Shown piece after piece: positions 1-6,896 of a stretch of DNA of 8,857 bases (position 1 is its first letter; each line of letters starts with the position of its first letter). The stretch covers positions 1 to 8,857 of the forward strand of contig JBFHRE010000099.1 in the NCBI GenBank assembly GCA_041591895.1, written 5' to 3'. Position numbers and translations under genes: made by a program. This stretch comes from JBFHRE01 sp041591895. Its GTDB lineage: Bacteria > Actinomycetota > Acidimicrobiia > Spongiisociales > ZC4RG35. The notes beneath the pieces are model-generated. The model was not told where the DNA came from. It saw only the letters and a program-made list of their open reading frames with translations, and searched no databases.

Positions 1-2297
1 GCCGAAGCCACCAGATCCGACGGGGTGCCCTCGAACACCACTCGACCACCGTCATGACCCGCACCCGGTCCGAGGTCGATGATCCAGTCGCCGTGGGCCA
101 TCACCGCCTGGTGGTGCTCGATCACGATCACCGACTTGCCAGAGTCGACCAGCCGATCAAGTAGGGCCAGCAGCTGCTCGACGTCGGCCAGATGGAGGCC
201 GCTGGTGGGCTCATCGAGCACATAGACGCCGCCGTCCTCACCCATCGAGATCGCCAGCTTGAGACGCTGCCGCTCTCCCCCGGACAGCGTGGTCAGCGGC
301 TGGCCGATCTTGAGATACCCGAGACCGACCGCCGACATCCGTTCCAGGATCTTGTGAGCCGCCGGGACCTTGCCCTCGCCGTCGGCGAAGAACTCGACGG
401 CCTCTGCCACCGCCATACCCATCACCTCGCTGATGTCCAGCCCACCGAGGTGGTAATCGAGGACCGAGGCGTCGAACCCCTTCGCGTCGCAGTCCTCGCA
501 CGGGCTGGACACGGTCTCCATGAAACCGAGTTCGGTGTAGATCACACCTGCGCCGTTGCAGGTGGGACAGGCACCCTCGGAGTTGGCACTGAACAACGCC
601 GGCTTCACCCCGTTGGCCTTGGCGAACGCCTTGCGAATCGGATCCAGCATCCCGGTGTAGGTGGCGGGATTACTCCGCCGCGACCCGCGGATCGGTGTCT
701 GGTCGAACGCCACCACACCGTCCCGGTCCGACACCGACCCGTGGATGAGCGAGCTCTTCCCCGACCCGGCCACGCCGGTCACCACCACCAATACGCCGAG
801 AGGAATGTCGACATCGACGTTCTGGAGGTTGTGGGTGTCGGCGCCCCGGATCTCGATGACACCGGACGGCTCACGCACCGAGGCCTTCAACGAGGCCCGG
901 TCGCCGAGATGGCGCCCGGTGATCGTCCCGCTCTTGCGCAACTCGGCGACACTGCCTTCGAACACCACCTCTCCCCCGTCCGAGCCGGCACCCGGGCCGA
1001 GGTCGACGATGTGATCGGCGATTTCGATCGTGTCGGGCTCGTGCTCGACCACCAGCACCGTGTTGCCCTTGTCCCGGAGCCGTGCCAGCAACTCGTTCAT
1101 CTGCCGGATGTCGTGGGCGTGGAGGCCGGTGGTGGGCTCGTCGAAGACGTAGGTGACATCGGTCAGCGACGATCCCAGATGACGGATCATCTTGGTGCGC
1201 TGGGCCTCGCCTCCCGAAAGGGTTCCCGCCGGTCGGTCGAGTGAGAGATACCCGAGTCCGATCTCGACGAAAGCGTCGAGATGATCTCGAAGGGCACCCA
1301 GCAACGGCGCCACCGAAGGGTCGTCGATCTTGCGTACCCAGTCGGCCAGATCGCTGATCTGCATGGCGCACGCCTCGGCGATGTTGATCCCATCGATCTT
1401 GGACGACCGAGCACCCTCGTTCAGGCGGGTTCCACCGCAGTCGGGACATGCGGAGAACCTGACCGCCCGATCGACGAACGCCCGGATGTGCGGCTGGAGC
1501 GCGTCGGGGTCCTTCGACAGGAAAGACTTCTGGACCTTGGGGACCAACCCTTCGTAGGTGAGGTTGATGCTGTCCATCTTCACCTTGCGGGGCTCGCCGT
1601 ACAGGAACTCCTCCCGCTGCTTCTTGGTGAATTTGGAGATCGGGACGTCGGTGGGGACCACCGCACCGAAGATCCGGACATACCAACCGTCCGGGGTGTA
1701 GCCGGGAATCGTGATGGCTCCGTCGTCGAGCGACTTCGACTCGTCGAAGAGTTGCGTGAGGTCGATGTCCGATGCGGTTCCCATCCCCTCGCACCGGGGA
1801 CACATGCCACCGGTGATGCTGAAGCTCCTGACCTCTCGCTTCTTGCCGCCTTTCTCCACGGTGACACTTCCCCGCCCGGAGACCGACGGGATGTTGAATG
1901 CAAAGGCCCGTGGTGAGCCGATGTGGGGCTGGCCGAGGCGGCTGAACAGGATCCGCAGCATGGCATTGGCGTCGGTCGCGGTGCCCACCGTGGACCTGGC
2001 GTTGGCTCCCATTCGCTCCTGATCGACGATGATCGCGGTAGTCAGACCCTCGAGGACGTCTACGTCGGGACGGGCCAGCGTCGTCATGAAGCCCTGAAGG
2101 AAGGCGCTGTATGTCTCGTTGATGAGGCGCTGGGACTCGGCGGCGATTGTGTCGAACACCAGAGAGCTCTTCCCCGACCCCGACACCCCGGTGAAGACCG
2201 TCAGCCGGCGCTTGGGGATCTCGACGCTGACGTTCTTGAGGTTGTTTTCCCGGGCCCCGGTTACGCGGATGTAGTCGTGACTGTCGGCTGTGTGCAT
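1..2297 (-). CDS. UvrA-like tandem ABC ATPase (short, DrrC-type), C-terminus cut by window edge
   Basis: A continuous minus-strand frame from ATG at 2297 gives 765 residues before the window edge. It carries two ABC ATPase modules. Module 1 has Walker A GVSGSGKSS (about residues 37-45), signature LSGGEAQRTK (360-369) and Walker B FDEPTTGLH (385-393). Module 2 has Walker A GVAGSGKSS (508-516), a CPTC...CEDC zinc pair (577-603), signature LSGGERQRLK (671-680) and Walker B LDEPTSGLH (694-702). CPRC (166-169) and CPDC (284-287) in module 1 are candidate metal ligands. The frame ends in the usual UvrA tail (DLGPGAG, then GG.VVFEGTP), so only about 10-20 residues should be missing. Full-length UvrA is about 940-970 residues. 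This protein lacks room for the UvrB-binding insertion and matches the shorter UvrA-like class that includes DrrC of anthracycline producers. It probably binds damaged or drug-modified DNA, or acts in self-protection, and need not work in classical UvrABC repair. The family is certain; the precise role is not. Confidence 0.93.
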   Translation of the reverse strand, partial: MHTADSHDYIRVTGARENNLKNVSVEIPKRRLTVFTGVSGSGKSSLVFDTIAAESQRLINETYSAFLQGFMTTLARPDVDVLEGLTTAIIVDQERMGANARSTVGTATDANAMLRILFSRLGQPHIGSPRAFAFNIPSVSGRGSVTVEKGGKKREVRSFSITGGMCPRCEGMGTASDIDLTQLFDESKSLDDGAITIPGYTPDGWYVRIFGAVVPTDVPISKFTKKQREEFLYGEPRKVKMDSINLTYEGLVPKVQKSFLSKDPDALQPHIRAFVDRAVRFSACPDCGGTRLNEGARSSKIDGINIAEACAMQISDLADWVRKIDDPSVAPLLGALRDHLDAFVEIGLGYLSLDRPAGTLSGGEAQRTKMIRHLGSSLTDVTYVFDEPTTGLHAHDIRQMNELLARLRDKGNTVLVVEHEPDTIEIADHIVDLGPGAGSDGGEVVFEGSVAELRKSGTITGRHLGDRASLKASVREPSGVIEIRGADTHNLQNVDVDIPLGVLVVVTGVAGSGKSSLIHGSVSDRDGVVAFDQTPIRGSRRSNPATYTGMLDPIRKAFAKANGVKPALFSANSEGACPTCNGAGVIYTELGFMETVSSPCEDCDAKGFDASVLDYHLGGLDISEVMGMAVAEAVEFFADGEGKVPAAHKILERMSAVGLGYLKIGQPLTTLSGGERQRLKLAISMGEDGGVYVLDEPTSGLHLADVEQLLALLDRLVDSGKSVIVIEHHQAVMAHGDWIIDLGPGAGHDGGRVVFEGTPSDLVAS

Positions 2298-2304
2298 CCG
2301 ATCC

Positions 2305-2331
2305 ACGCTAACCGCGCAGACGGGTTCTCAA
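2305..2331 (-). promoter_or_regulatory. Likely leaderless promoter of the UvrA-like gene
   Basis: On the minus strand TTGAGA (2331-2326, five of six matches to TTGACA) is followed after 15 bases by TAGCGT (2310-2305), which fits the actinobacterial TAnnnT -10 box. Only 7 bases separate the -10 box from the ATG at 2297, so transcription would start at or next to the start codon. No Shine-Dalgarno sequence precedes the ATG, which agrees with a leaderless message. The 15-base spacer is shorter than the usual 17-18, which lowers confidence. Confidence 0.5.
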
Positions 2332-2469
2332 CACGGTTCGCCCAGCCTCCACGCGGCGGGCGCGGCAAGCACCGGTCAGCGAGCGAGCAGAACCAAGCTC
2401 AGGACCTTGCGCGCCACACGGCCGGTCGCTCGCCGACACACCGAACCCCCAACGAGTCCCTCGGGCGGC

Positions 2470-2475
2470 TATAAA
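2470..2475 (+). promoter_or_regulatory. -10 box of a likely leaderless betC promoter
   Basis: TATAAA lies 6 bases before the ATG at 2482, where a -10 hexamer would place the transcription start on the start codon itself. There is no Shine-Dalgarno sequence in front of betC. I see no convincing -35 hexamer 16-18 bases upstream. It shares the 184-base divergent spacer (2298-2481) with the UvrA-like gene's promoter; the rest of the spacer shows no further structure that I can support. Confidence 0.45.
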
Positions 2476-2481
2476 CCGCTC

Positions 2482-3996
2482 ATGCGGAAGCCCAACATCG
2501 TCCTGATCATGGCCGACCAGCTGGCACCGCATTTCCTGCCCAGTTATGGGCATCCGATCGTCAAAGCGCCCAACATCGCCCGGCTGGCCGACGAAGGGGT
2601 GGTCTTCGAGCGGGCCTACACCAACTCTCCCCTCTGCGGCCCGTCGCGGTACGTGATGATGACCGGCCTCCTGCCGGCGGCGATCGGTGCCTGGGACAAC
2701 GCCGCCGAGTGGTCGGCGGAGATCCCGACCTTCGCCCACGTGATGGCCGACCGCGGCTACCTGACATGCCTGTCGGGCAAGATGCATTTCGTCGGTCCCG
2801 ACCAACTCCACGGGTTCGAGCAGCGCCTGACGACCGACGTCTACCCGAGCGACTTCACCTGGCACCCGAAGTGGGATTCGACCGAGCGTCAGGACTGGTT
2901 CCACACCATGCGGGTCGTCACCGAGGCGGGGCCGGCGCTGGCGGCGGTCAACATGGATTACGACGACGAGGTCACATTCCGGGCGGTGCGCTGGATCTAC
3001 GAGCAGGCCCGGGTCCCCGACCGACCGTACCTCCTCACCGTCTCCTACATCCAGCCCCACGACCCGTACGTCGCCCGGCCGGAGATGTGGGACCTCTATT
3101 CGGACGACAACATCGATCTACCGCTCACTCCGTACGACCGGGCTCCCCGGGACCCCCACACCGACCGGCTCCGGTGGGCGATCGGGGCCTCCGACATCGA
3201 GCTGACCGAGCAGCAGGTCATCGCCGCCCGCCGGGCGTACTACGCATCGGTGAGCGACGTCGACCGGCGGGTCGGAGCGCTACTCCAGGCGATCAGGGAC
3301 TCGGGTCAGGACACGATCGTGGTGATGACGTCCGACCACGGGGACATGCTCGGCGAGCGAGGCCTTTGGTTCAAGATGACGTTCCTCGAGAGGTCGGTGC
3401 GGGTTCCGTTGATCGTCCACAGTCCCAACCGGTTCCGCCCGGCGCGAGTGAATCAGGCGGTGTCGCTGGTGGACCTCGGACCGACGCTGGCTTCGCTGGC
3501 GTTCGACGATGCCCTGATCGAGCTCCCAACCCCGGTCGACGGGCGGTCGTTGCTGCCGGCCATCAACGGCGACATCACCGACGGGGAAGTGTTCGGGGAG
3601 TACTACGCCGAAGGAACCACGACCCCGATGTTCATGGTGCAGCGTGGGAACCGGAAGGCGATCGTTGCCGATGGCGATCCGCCCCAACTGTTCGATGTGG
3701 AAGCCGACCCGGAGGAACTCAGCAACCTGGCGACGTCGATGCCGGATGAGATCGGCGAAATCGAAGACGAGGTCGAGTCGCGGTGGGACCGCCAGGCGCT
3801 GACCGAGAAGGTCCTCCTGAGCCAGCACCGACGGGCGTTCGTCAGCCGGGTGATGCGGGCACAAGGGATCGACTGGGACTTCACCCCGTCGTTCGACGGC
3901 CGGGAGCAGTACATCCGCAACACGATGCCGATCGGCGAGTTGGAAGACCGATCGCGTTTCCCGCGCCCAGAAGTCAACCTCGACCCACTGGCCTGA
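2482..3996 (+). CDS. betC: Choline-sulfatase (choline-O-sulfate to choline + sulfate)
   Basis: This 504-residue protein hydrolyses choline-O-sulfate in the cytoplasm; it has no signal peptide or membrane segment. Type I sulfatase marks are metal ligand D12 in IMADQ, the formylglycine motif C-G-P-S-R with C52 as the residue to be oxidised, K100 and H102 in LSGKMH, H193-D194 in QPHDPYVA, and D285-H286 in SDHGDMLGERGLWFKM. The BetC-specific stretches are clear from memory of the Sinorhizobium protein: DNAAE (72-76), SGKMHFVGPDQLHGFE (98-113), RLTTDVYPSDF and the C-terminal YIRN block ending in the sulfatase C-terminal tail. Length agrees with the family (about 500-510). The frame is open further upstream to 2290, but those codons overlap the divergent promoter and the UvrA-like start and have no family counterpart, so the ATG at 2482 is preferred. 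A formylglycine-generating enzyme must be supplied from elsewhere. No betaine-synthesis genes or regulator adjoin it here. Confidence 0.95.
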   Translation: MRKPNIVLIMADQLAPHFLPSYGHPIVKAPNIARLADEGVVFERAYTNSPLCGPSRYVMMTGLLPAAIGAWDNAAEWSAEIPTFAHVMADRGYLTCLSGKMHFVGPDQLHGFEQRLTTDVYPSDFTWHPKWDSTERQDWFHTMRVVTEAGPALAAVNMDYDDEVTFRAVRWIYEQARVPDRPYLLTVSYIQPHDPYVARPEMWDLYSDDNIDLPLTPYDRAPRDPHTDRLRWAIGASDIELTEQQVIAARRAYYASVSDVDRRVGALLQAIRDSGQDTIVVMTSDHGDMLGERGLWFKMTFLERSVRVPLIVHSPNRFRPARVNQAVSLVDLGPTLASLAFDDALIELPTPVDGRSLLPAINGDITDGEVFGEYYAEGTTTPMFMVQRGNRKAIVADGDPPQLFDVEADPEELSNLATSMPDEIGEIEDEVESRWDRQALTEKVLLSQHRRAFVSRVMRAQGIDWDFTPSFDGREQYIRNTMPIGELEDRSRFPRPEVNLDPLA

Positions 3997-4019
3997 CCCG
4001 GCGAAAGCGAGACGCCGGG
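3997..4019 (+). terminator. GC hairpin directly after betC, possible terminator
   Basis: CCCGGCG (3997-4003) and CGCCGGG (4013-4019) form a perfect 7-bp stem around a 9-base loop, starting at the first base after the betC stop codon. No T-run follows, so it would be a non-canonical terminator or an RNA 3'-end stabiliser, which is common in high-GC actinobacteria. It suggests that the next gene is not necessarily read from the betC promoter. Confidence 0.45.
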
Positions 4020-4068
4020 GGCCGATCCCGGGTGATCCTGGCGACTCGCCCGCGACCAACCGTCAGAT

Positions 4069-4740
4069 ATGCCGCTGGAGCGTTTGAAGACCGGCCGCAG
4101 GTGCAGGCCCTGCCTGAATGCCTTTGGGTGTGAAGCGACATTCGACCGCATCAAAAGGCTACGCTGCCTGATCAGATCATCTCGGGCGGGCACAGCGGTC
4201 ATAGTCGGGGGGATCCTGTGGCTGGTGGGTGTCCTCATTCTGGAGTTGACATTCGACCCCGATTCCGACTCGCTGCCGGTGTCGTTCGAGATCCTGGCGA
4301 CTGCTGCCGGGCTCGCCTTGGGATGGGGATTGTGGCGGGCGGCCGGGACAGTGGAACGACGGGTGGGGCGACTCGGGTTCAAAGCCGTCGCGGTCTGTTC
4401 GGGGCTGCTCGGGGTCGGTTTCGCCATCGGCGCCGTGCCTGAGTTCTTCCTGGGTTTCTTCGTCACGTACGCGGTCGGTCTCTTCGTGCTGCCGGTGGCA
4501 TTCCTGGTGCTGGGTTTCGGCCTCCGCCGGTCGGAGGTCTACCCGGTTTGGGCCAAGTGGGTTCCATTCGTCACCGTCGGAGTCGCCTTTACCACCTACG
4601 GATTCCATGCCCTCGCACGGAACGTCTGGGATCCCTCCGACGCCGTGTGGTACGTCACATTGGGCGCCTCATGGATCCTCATCGGTCAGGCAATCCGAAC
4701 CGTCGGCGGTGCTCTCCAGTCGGCCTCCAGTTCTGCCTGA
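4069..4740 (+). CDS. Hypothetical six-helix membrane protein
   Basis: I do not recognise the family. The 223-residue frame has about six hydrophobic helices, near residues 42-62, 72-92, 104-124, 130-150, 162-180 and 192-210, joined by short loops. An acidic loop FDPDSDSLP (62-70) and basic loops after helices 2 and 4 fit an integral membrane protein. There are no transporter, kinase or protease motifs that I can name. The start is unsure: ATG at 4069 has neither a Shine-Dalgarno sequence nor a -10 box in leaderless position, and it adds a basic N-terminal stretch with four cysteines (12, 15, 21, 33) before helix 1. No ATG, GTG or TTG lies in frame between there and GTG at 4225, which falls inside helix 1. 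The gene sits 72 bases after betC on the same strand and converges on mgsC. A role in transport or envelope function is possible but unsupported. Confidence 0.65.
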   Translation: MPLERLKTGRRCRPCLNAFGCEATFDRIKRLRCLIRSSRAGTAVIVGGILWLVGVLILELTFDPDSDSLPVSFEILATAAGLALGWGLWRAAGTVERRVGRLGFKAVAVCSGLLGVGFAIGAVPEFFLGFFVTYAVGLFVLPVAFLVLGFGLRRSEVYPVWAKWVPFVTVGVAFTTYGFHALARNVWDPSDAVWYVTLGASWILIGQAIRTVGGALQSASSSA

Positions 4741-4750
4741 CCACAGATGC

Positions 4751-4776
4751 CGGCGGGTGTTCGGGGAGGCCCGCCG
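4751..4776. terminator. GC hairpin in the convergent spacer, possible bidirectional terminator
   Basis: CGGCGGG (4751-4757) pairs with CCCGCCG (4770-4776) as a 7-bp stem with a 12-base loop, ten bases after the stop of the membrane-protein gene. It lies between two convergent genes (stops at 4740 and 4846), where a structure that works on both strands would be useful. No T-run follows on either side. The remainder of the spacer up to 4845 shows nothing else that I can support. Confidence 0.4.
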
Positions 4777-4845
4777 AGCCGGCCCAATCCGCTCACAGCG
4801 CGGGCAATCTGCAGGGATCTCGAAAACGCGGCCGCAGTTCTTCCG

Positions 4846-6219
4846 CTAACGCCCCGGAATCCACTTGGTACCGGCAAGAGGCACCCCGGCCATCGCCGCC
4901 GCCTCGATGGTGAGAGCAACCAGGTCCTCGCGCTCGAGATTGTGAACGTTCGACTTGCCACAAGCGCGCGCCATGGTGGTGAGTTCCATCGTCATCGCTC
5001 GCAGATAGTTCGTGACCCATCTCTCCCCCACCGCCGGATCGAGCCTCGCCTCCAACTCGGGATCCTGCGTGGTCACCCCCACCGGACACAGCCCGGTATG
5101 GCAGTGGTGGCAGTAGCCGGGGGCGGTGCCCAAAGCCTCGTAGTCCGCCGTTGCGTCCACCCATTTGGTGCCGTCGAACCACGCAGATCGGTTACATCCC
5201 AGGGCCACCAGCGAAGCCACACCGATCGACACCGCCGTGGCACCCAATGCCAGCGCCTTGGCCACATCGGCTCCTGATCGGATGCCACCCGAGACTATCA
5301 ACTGGACCTCATCCTGCTTACCGATGTCACGGAGAGCATCGGCGGCAATCCTCACGGCCGCCAGTGTGGGAATGCCTGCGTGCTCGATGAACACTTCCTG
5401 GGTGGCGCCGGTTCCGCCTTGCAGGCCATCGACCACGACCACGTCGGCTCCGGCCGCAACGGCCAGCTTCACATCGTTCTCGACTCTGGTCGCTCCCACT
5501 TTCACATAGATGGGCTTCTCCCAGTTGGTCGCCTCGCGGAGCTCTTCGATCTTGATCACGAGGTCGTCCGGACCTGTCCAATCGGGGTGGCGGCTCGCCG
5601 ACCGCTGATCGATGCCGGCAGGAAGGGTCCGCATCCCGGCCACCCGTTCGGAGACCTTCTGTCCCAGCAACATGCCACCGCCACCCGGTTTGGCCCCCTG
5701 GCCGATGACCACTTCGACTGCGTCGGCCTTGCGGAGGTCTTCGGGGTTGAATCCATACCGGGAGGGCAGACACTGGTAGACCAGGTGCTTCGAAGCTCTC
5801 CGCTCCTCCTGTGTCATGCCGCCATCGCCCGTGGTGGTCGAGGTACCGACCGCAGTAGCTGCGCGGCCGAGAGAGTCCTTGGCGTTAGCCGACAGCGATC
5901 CAAAGCTCATTCCGGCAATCGTGATCGGGATTTCGAGCTCGATCGGCTTCGAAGCGAACCGGGAACCGAGCACGGTCGATGTCTCACAACGCTCTCGATA
6001 TCCCTCGAGCGGATAGCGAGACGCCGAAGCAGAAATGAAGACGAGATCGTCGAAGGTCGGCAGCACGCGCTTGGCACCCCAACCTCGAATCTCGTACCGG
6101 CCCTCCTCCGCCATCGTGTGTATCTGGTCGAGGACCGTCACAGGGAACGTATGGCTGGGCCTGCGCGGATGCGAGCGGGGTTGGGCCGGGGCGACGCCAG
6201 GAGGGGGAGTCTCGTCCAT
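4846..6219 (-). CDS. mgsC: FMN/Fe-S glutamate-synthase-like subunit (N-methylglutamate synthase subunit C / GlxD)
   Basis: This 457-residue protein corresponds to the FMN-binding synthase domain of glutamate synthase, as a separate subunit. In the methylamine reading it transfers the N-methylamino group onto 2-oxoglutarate to give N-methylglutamate. Visible marks are RYEIRGWGAKRVLP (41-54), ITIAGMSFGSLS (99-110), the glycine-rich GQGAKPGGGGMLLG (173-186), DGLQGGTGAT (264-273), the FMN-phosphate-type IVSGGIRSGADVAKALALGA (308-327), the cysteine cluster C370-x2-C373-x4-C378 followed by PVGVTTQDPEL, and a C-terminal MAGVPLAGT block. These agree with GlxD/MgsC proteins and with their usual length. 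The N-terminal 25 residues are proline- and arginine-rich and not conserved. The ATG overlaps the upstream mgsB stop as TGATG and has no Shine-Dalgarno sequence, so translation probably depends on reinitiation. It is the last gene of the operon. A generic glutamate synthase large-subunit fragment is less likely, given the amidotransferase and beta-helix genes beside it. Confidence 0.92.
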   Translation of the reverse strand: MDETPPPGVAPAQPRSHPRRPSHTFPVTVLDQIHTMAEEGRYEIRGWGAKRVLPTFDDLVFISASASRYPLEGYRERCETSTVLGSRFASKPIELEIPITIAGMSFGSLSANAKDSLGRAATAVGTSTTTGDGGMTQEERRASKHLVYQCLPSRYGFNPEDLRKADAVEVVIGQGAKPGGGGMLLGQKVSERVAGMRTLPAGIDQRSASRHPDWTGPDDLVIKIEELREATNWEKPIYVKVGATRVENDVKLAVAAGADVVVVDGLQGGTGATQEVFIEHAGIPTLAAVRIAADALRDIGKQDEVQLIVSGGIRSGADVAKALALGATAVSIGVASLVALGCNRSAWFDGTKWVDATADYEALGTAPGYCHHCHTGLCPVGVTTQDPELEARLDPAVGERWVTNYLRAMTMELTTMARACGKSNVHNLEREDLVALTIEAAAMAGVPLAGTKWIPGR

Positions 6220-6896
6220 CAGTAGGAGTGTGCCTTGACGGCGTCGAAGTTGTACAACTGCTTGGCCGAGGCGACGCGCTTGACGTTCTCGGGTTCGATG
6301 TGATCGAAGCCTGTCGCCTCCACGAGTTCTTTGACTCTCAACACGTCGCTCGCCGTCAGTTCCTCGACCCTGGCATCGGAACCGAGAGCACCAACGCGTC
6401 CGGCGACGTAGATCACCGCCTCATACAACGAGTCACCGAGCGCCTCGCCGGCGTTGCCCCCCACCAGCATCGTCCCGGCCTGCGCCATGAAGCCGCTCAT
6501 CGCGCCAACGTTCCCGGCGACCACGATCGTGCCGCCCTTGAGGGAGATACCGGTCCGAAGCGAAGCGTCACCTTCGATCGCGATCAGACCGCCGTGCGCG
6601 CTCGCACCTGCCGACTCGGACGCGTTCCCCCGCACCCGGATGGTGCCGGCCATCAGATTCTCGCCCACTCCCCACCCGACAAACCCGTTGACGATCACAT
6701 CCGGTCCGTCGCACAGCCCCCCGATGTAATAGCCGGCATTCCCGTCGATGGTGATCCTGATGCGATTGTTGAGCCCTACCGCGAGGCTGTGACGGCCGCG
6801 TGGTTCGGTGATCAGCACCTCACTGCCGTCCGGGAGCGCCCGCAGTTCCTGGTTGATCTCCCTGGTGCTCAGCTCGGCACAGCTCAGCGTGACCAC
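6219..6896 (-). CDS. mgsB: GXGXG beta-helix subunit (N-methylglutamate synthase subunit B / GlxC)
   Basis: This 225-residue protein equals the C-terminal right-handed beta-helix domain of glutamate synthase, a structural subunit that holds the amidotransferase and FMN subunits together. The evidence is a run of glycine-spaced turns between about residues 40 and 165, for example GNAGYYIGG (52-60), VNGFVGWGVGENLMAG, GTIVVAGNVGAMSG and GGNAGEALGDSLYEA, then the conserved GALGSDARVEEL (171-182) and a helical tail. No catalytic residues are expected. The start is GTG at 6896: AGGAG lies 8 bases upstream and the reading frame begins inside the mgsA gene, overlapping its last 13 bases. The stop shares one base with the mgsC ATG. 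These overlaps indicate one transcript with coupled translation, which would help to keep the three subunits in equal amounts. Confidence 0.92.
   Translation of the reverse strand: MVTLSCAELSTREINQELRALPDGSEVLITEPRGRHSLAVGLNNRIRITIDGNAGYYIGGLCDGPDVIVNGFVGWGVGENLMAGTIRVRGNASESAGASAHGGLIAIEGDASLRTGISLKGGTIVVAGNVGAMSGFMAQAGTMLVGGNAGEALGDSLYEAVIYVAGRVGALGSDARVEELTASDVLRVKELVEATGFDHIEPENVKRVASAKQLYNFDAVKAHSY

Noticed and set aside
192..1244. Long plus-strand open frame opposite the UvrA-like gene
   Set aside because: It is a GC-rich antisense shadow of a clear tandem ABC ATPase; its translation has no recognisable motifs.
2290..2481. Upstream extension of the betC frame giving a 568-residue protein
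   Set aside because: The extra 64 residues overlap the divergent UvrA-like start and both promoters, have low-complexity composition and have no counterpart in choline-sulfatases.
2709..3749. 346-codon plus-strand frame inside betC
   Set aside because: It is a shifted frame within betC, rich in Arg, Gly and Pro as expected of high-GC shadow frames.
4828..4835. GCGGCCGC palindrome downstream of mgsC, considered as a terminator
   Set aside because: The stem is too short to form a stable hairpin with a loop, and the T-run after it on the minus strand is only four bases.
5380..6225. 281-codon plus-strand frame opposite mgsC
   Set aside because: It is the complement of a strongly conserved FMN enzyme; no motifs, ribosome site or promoter support it.
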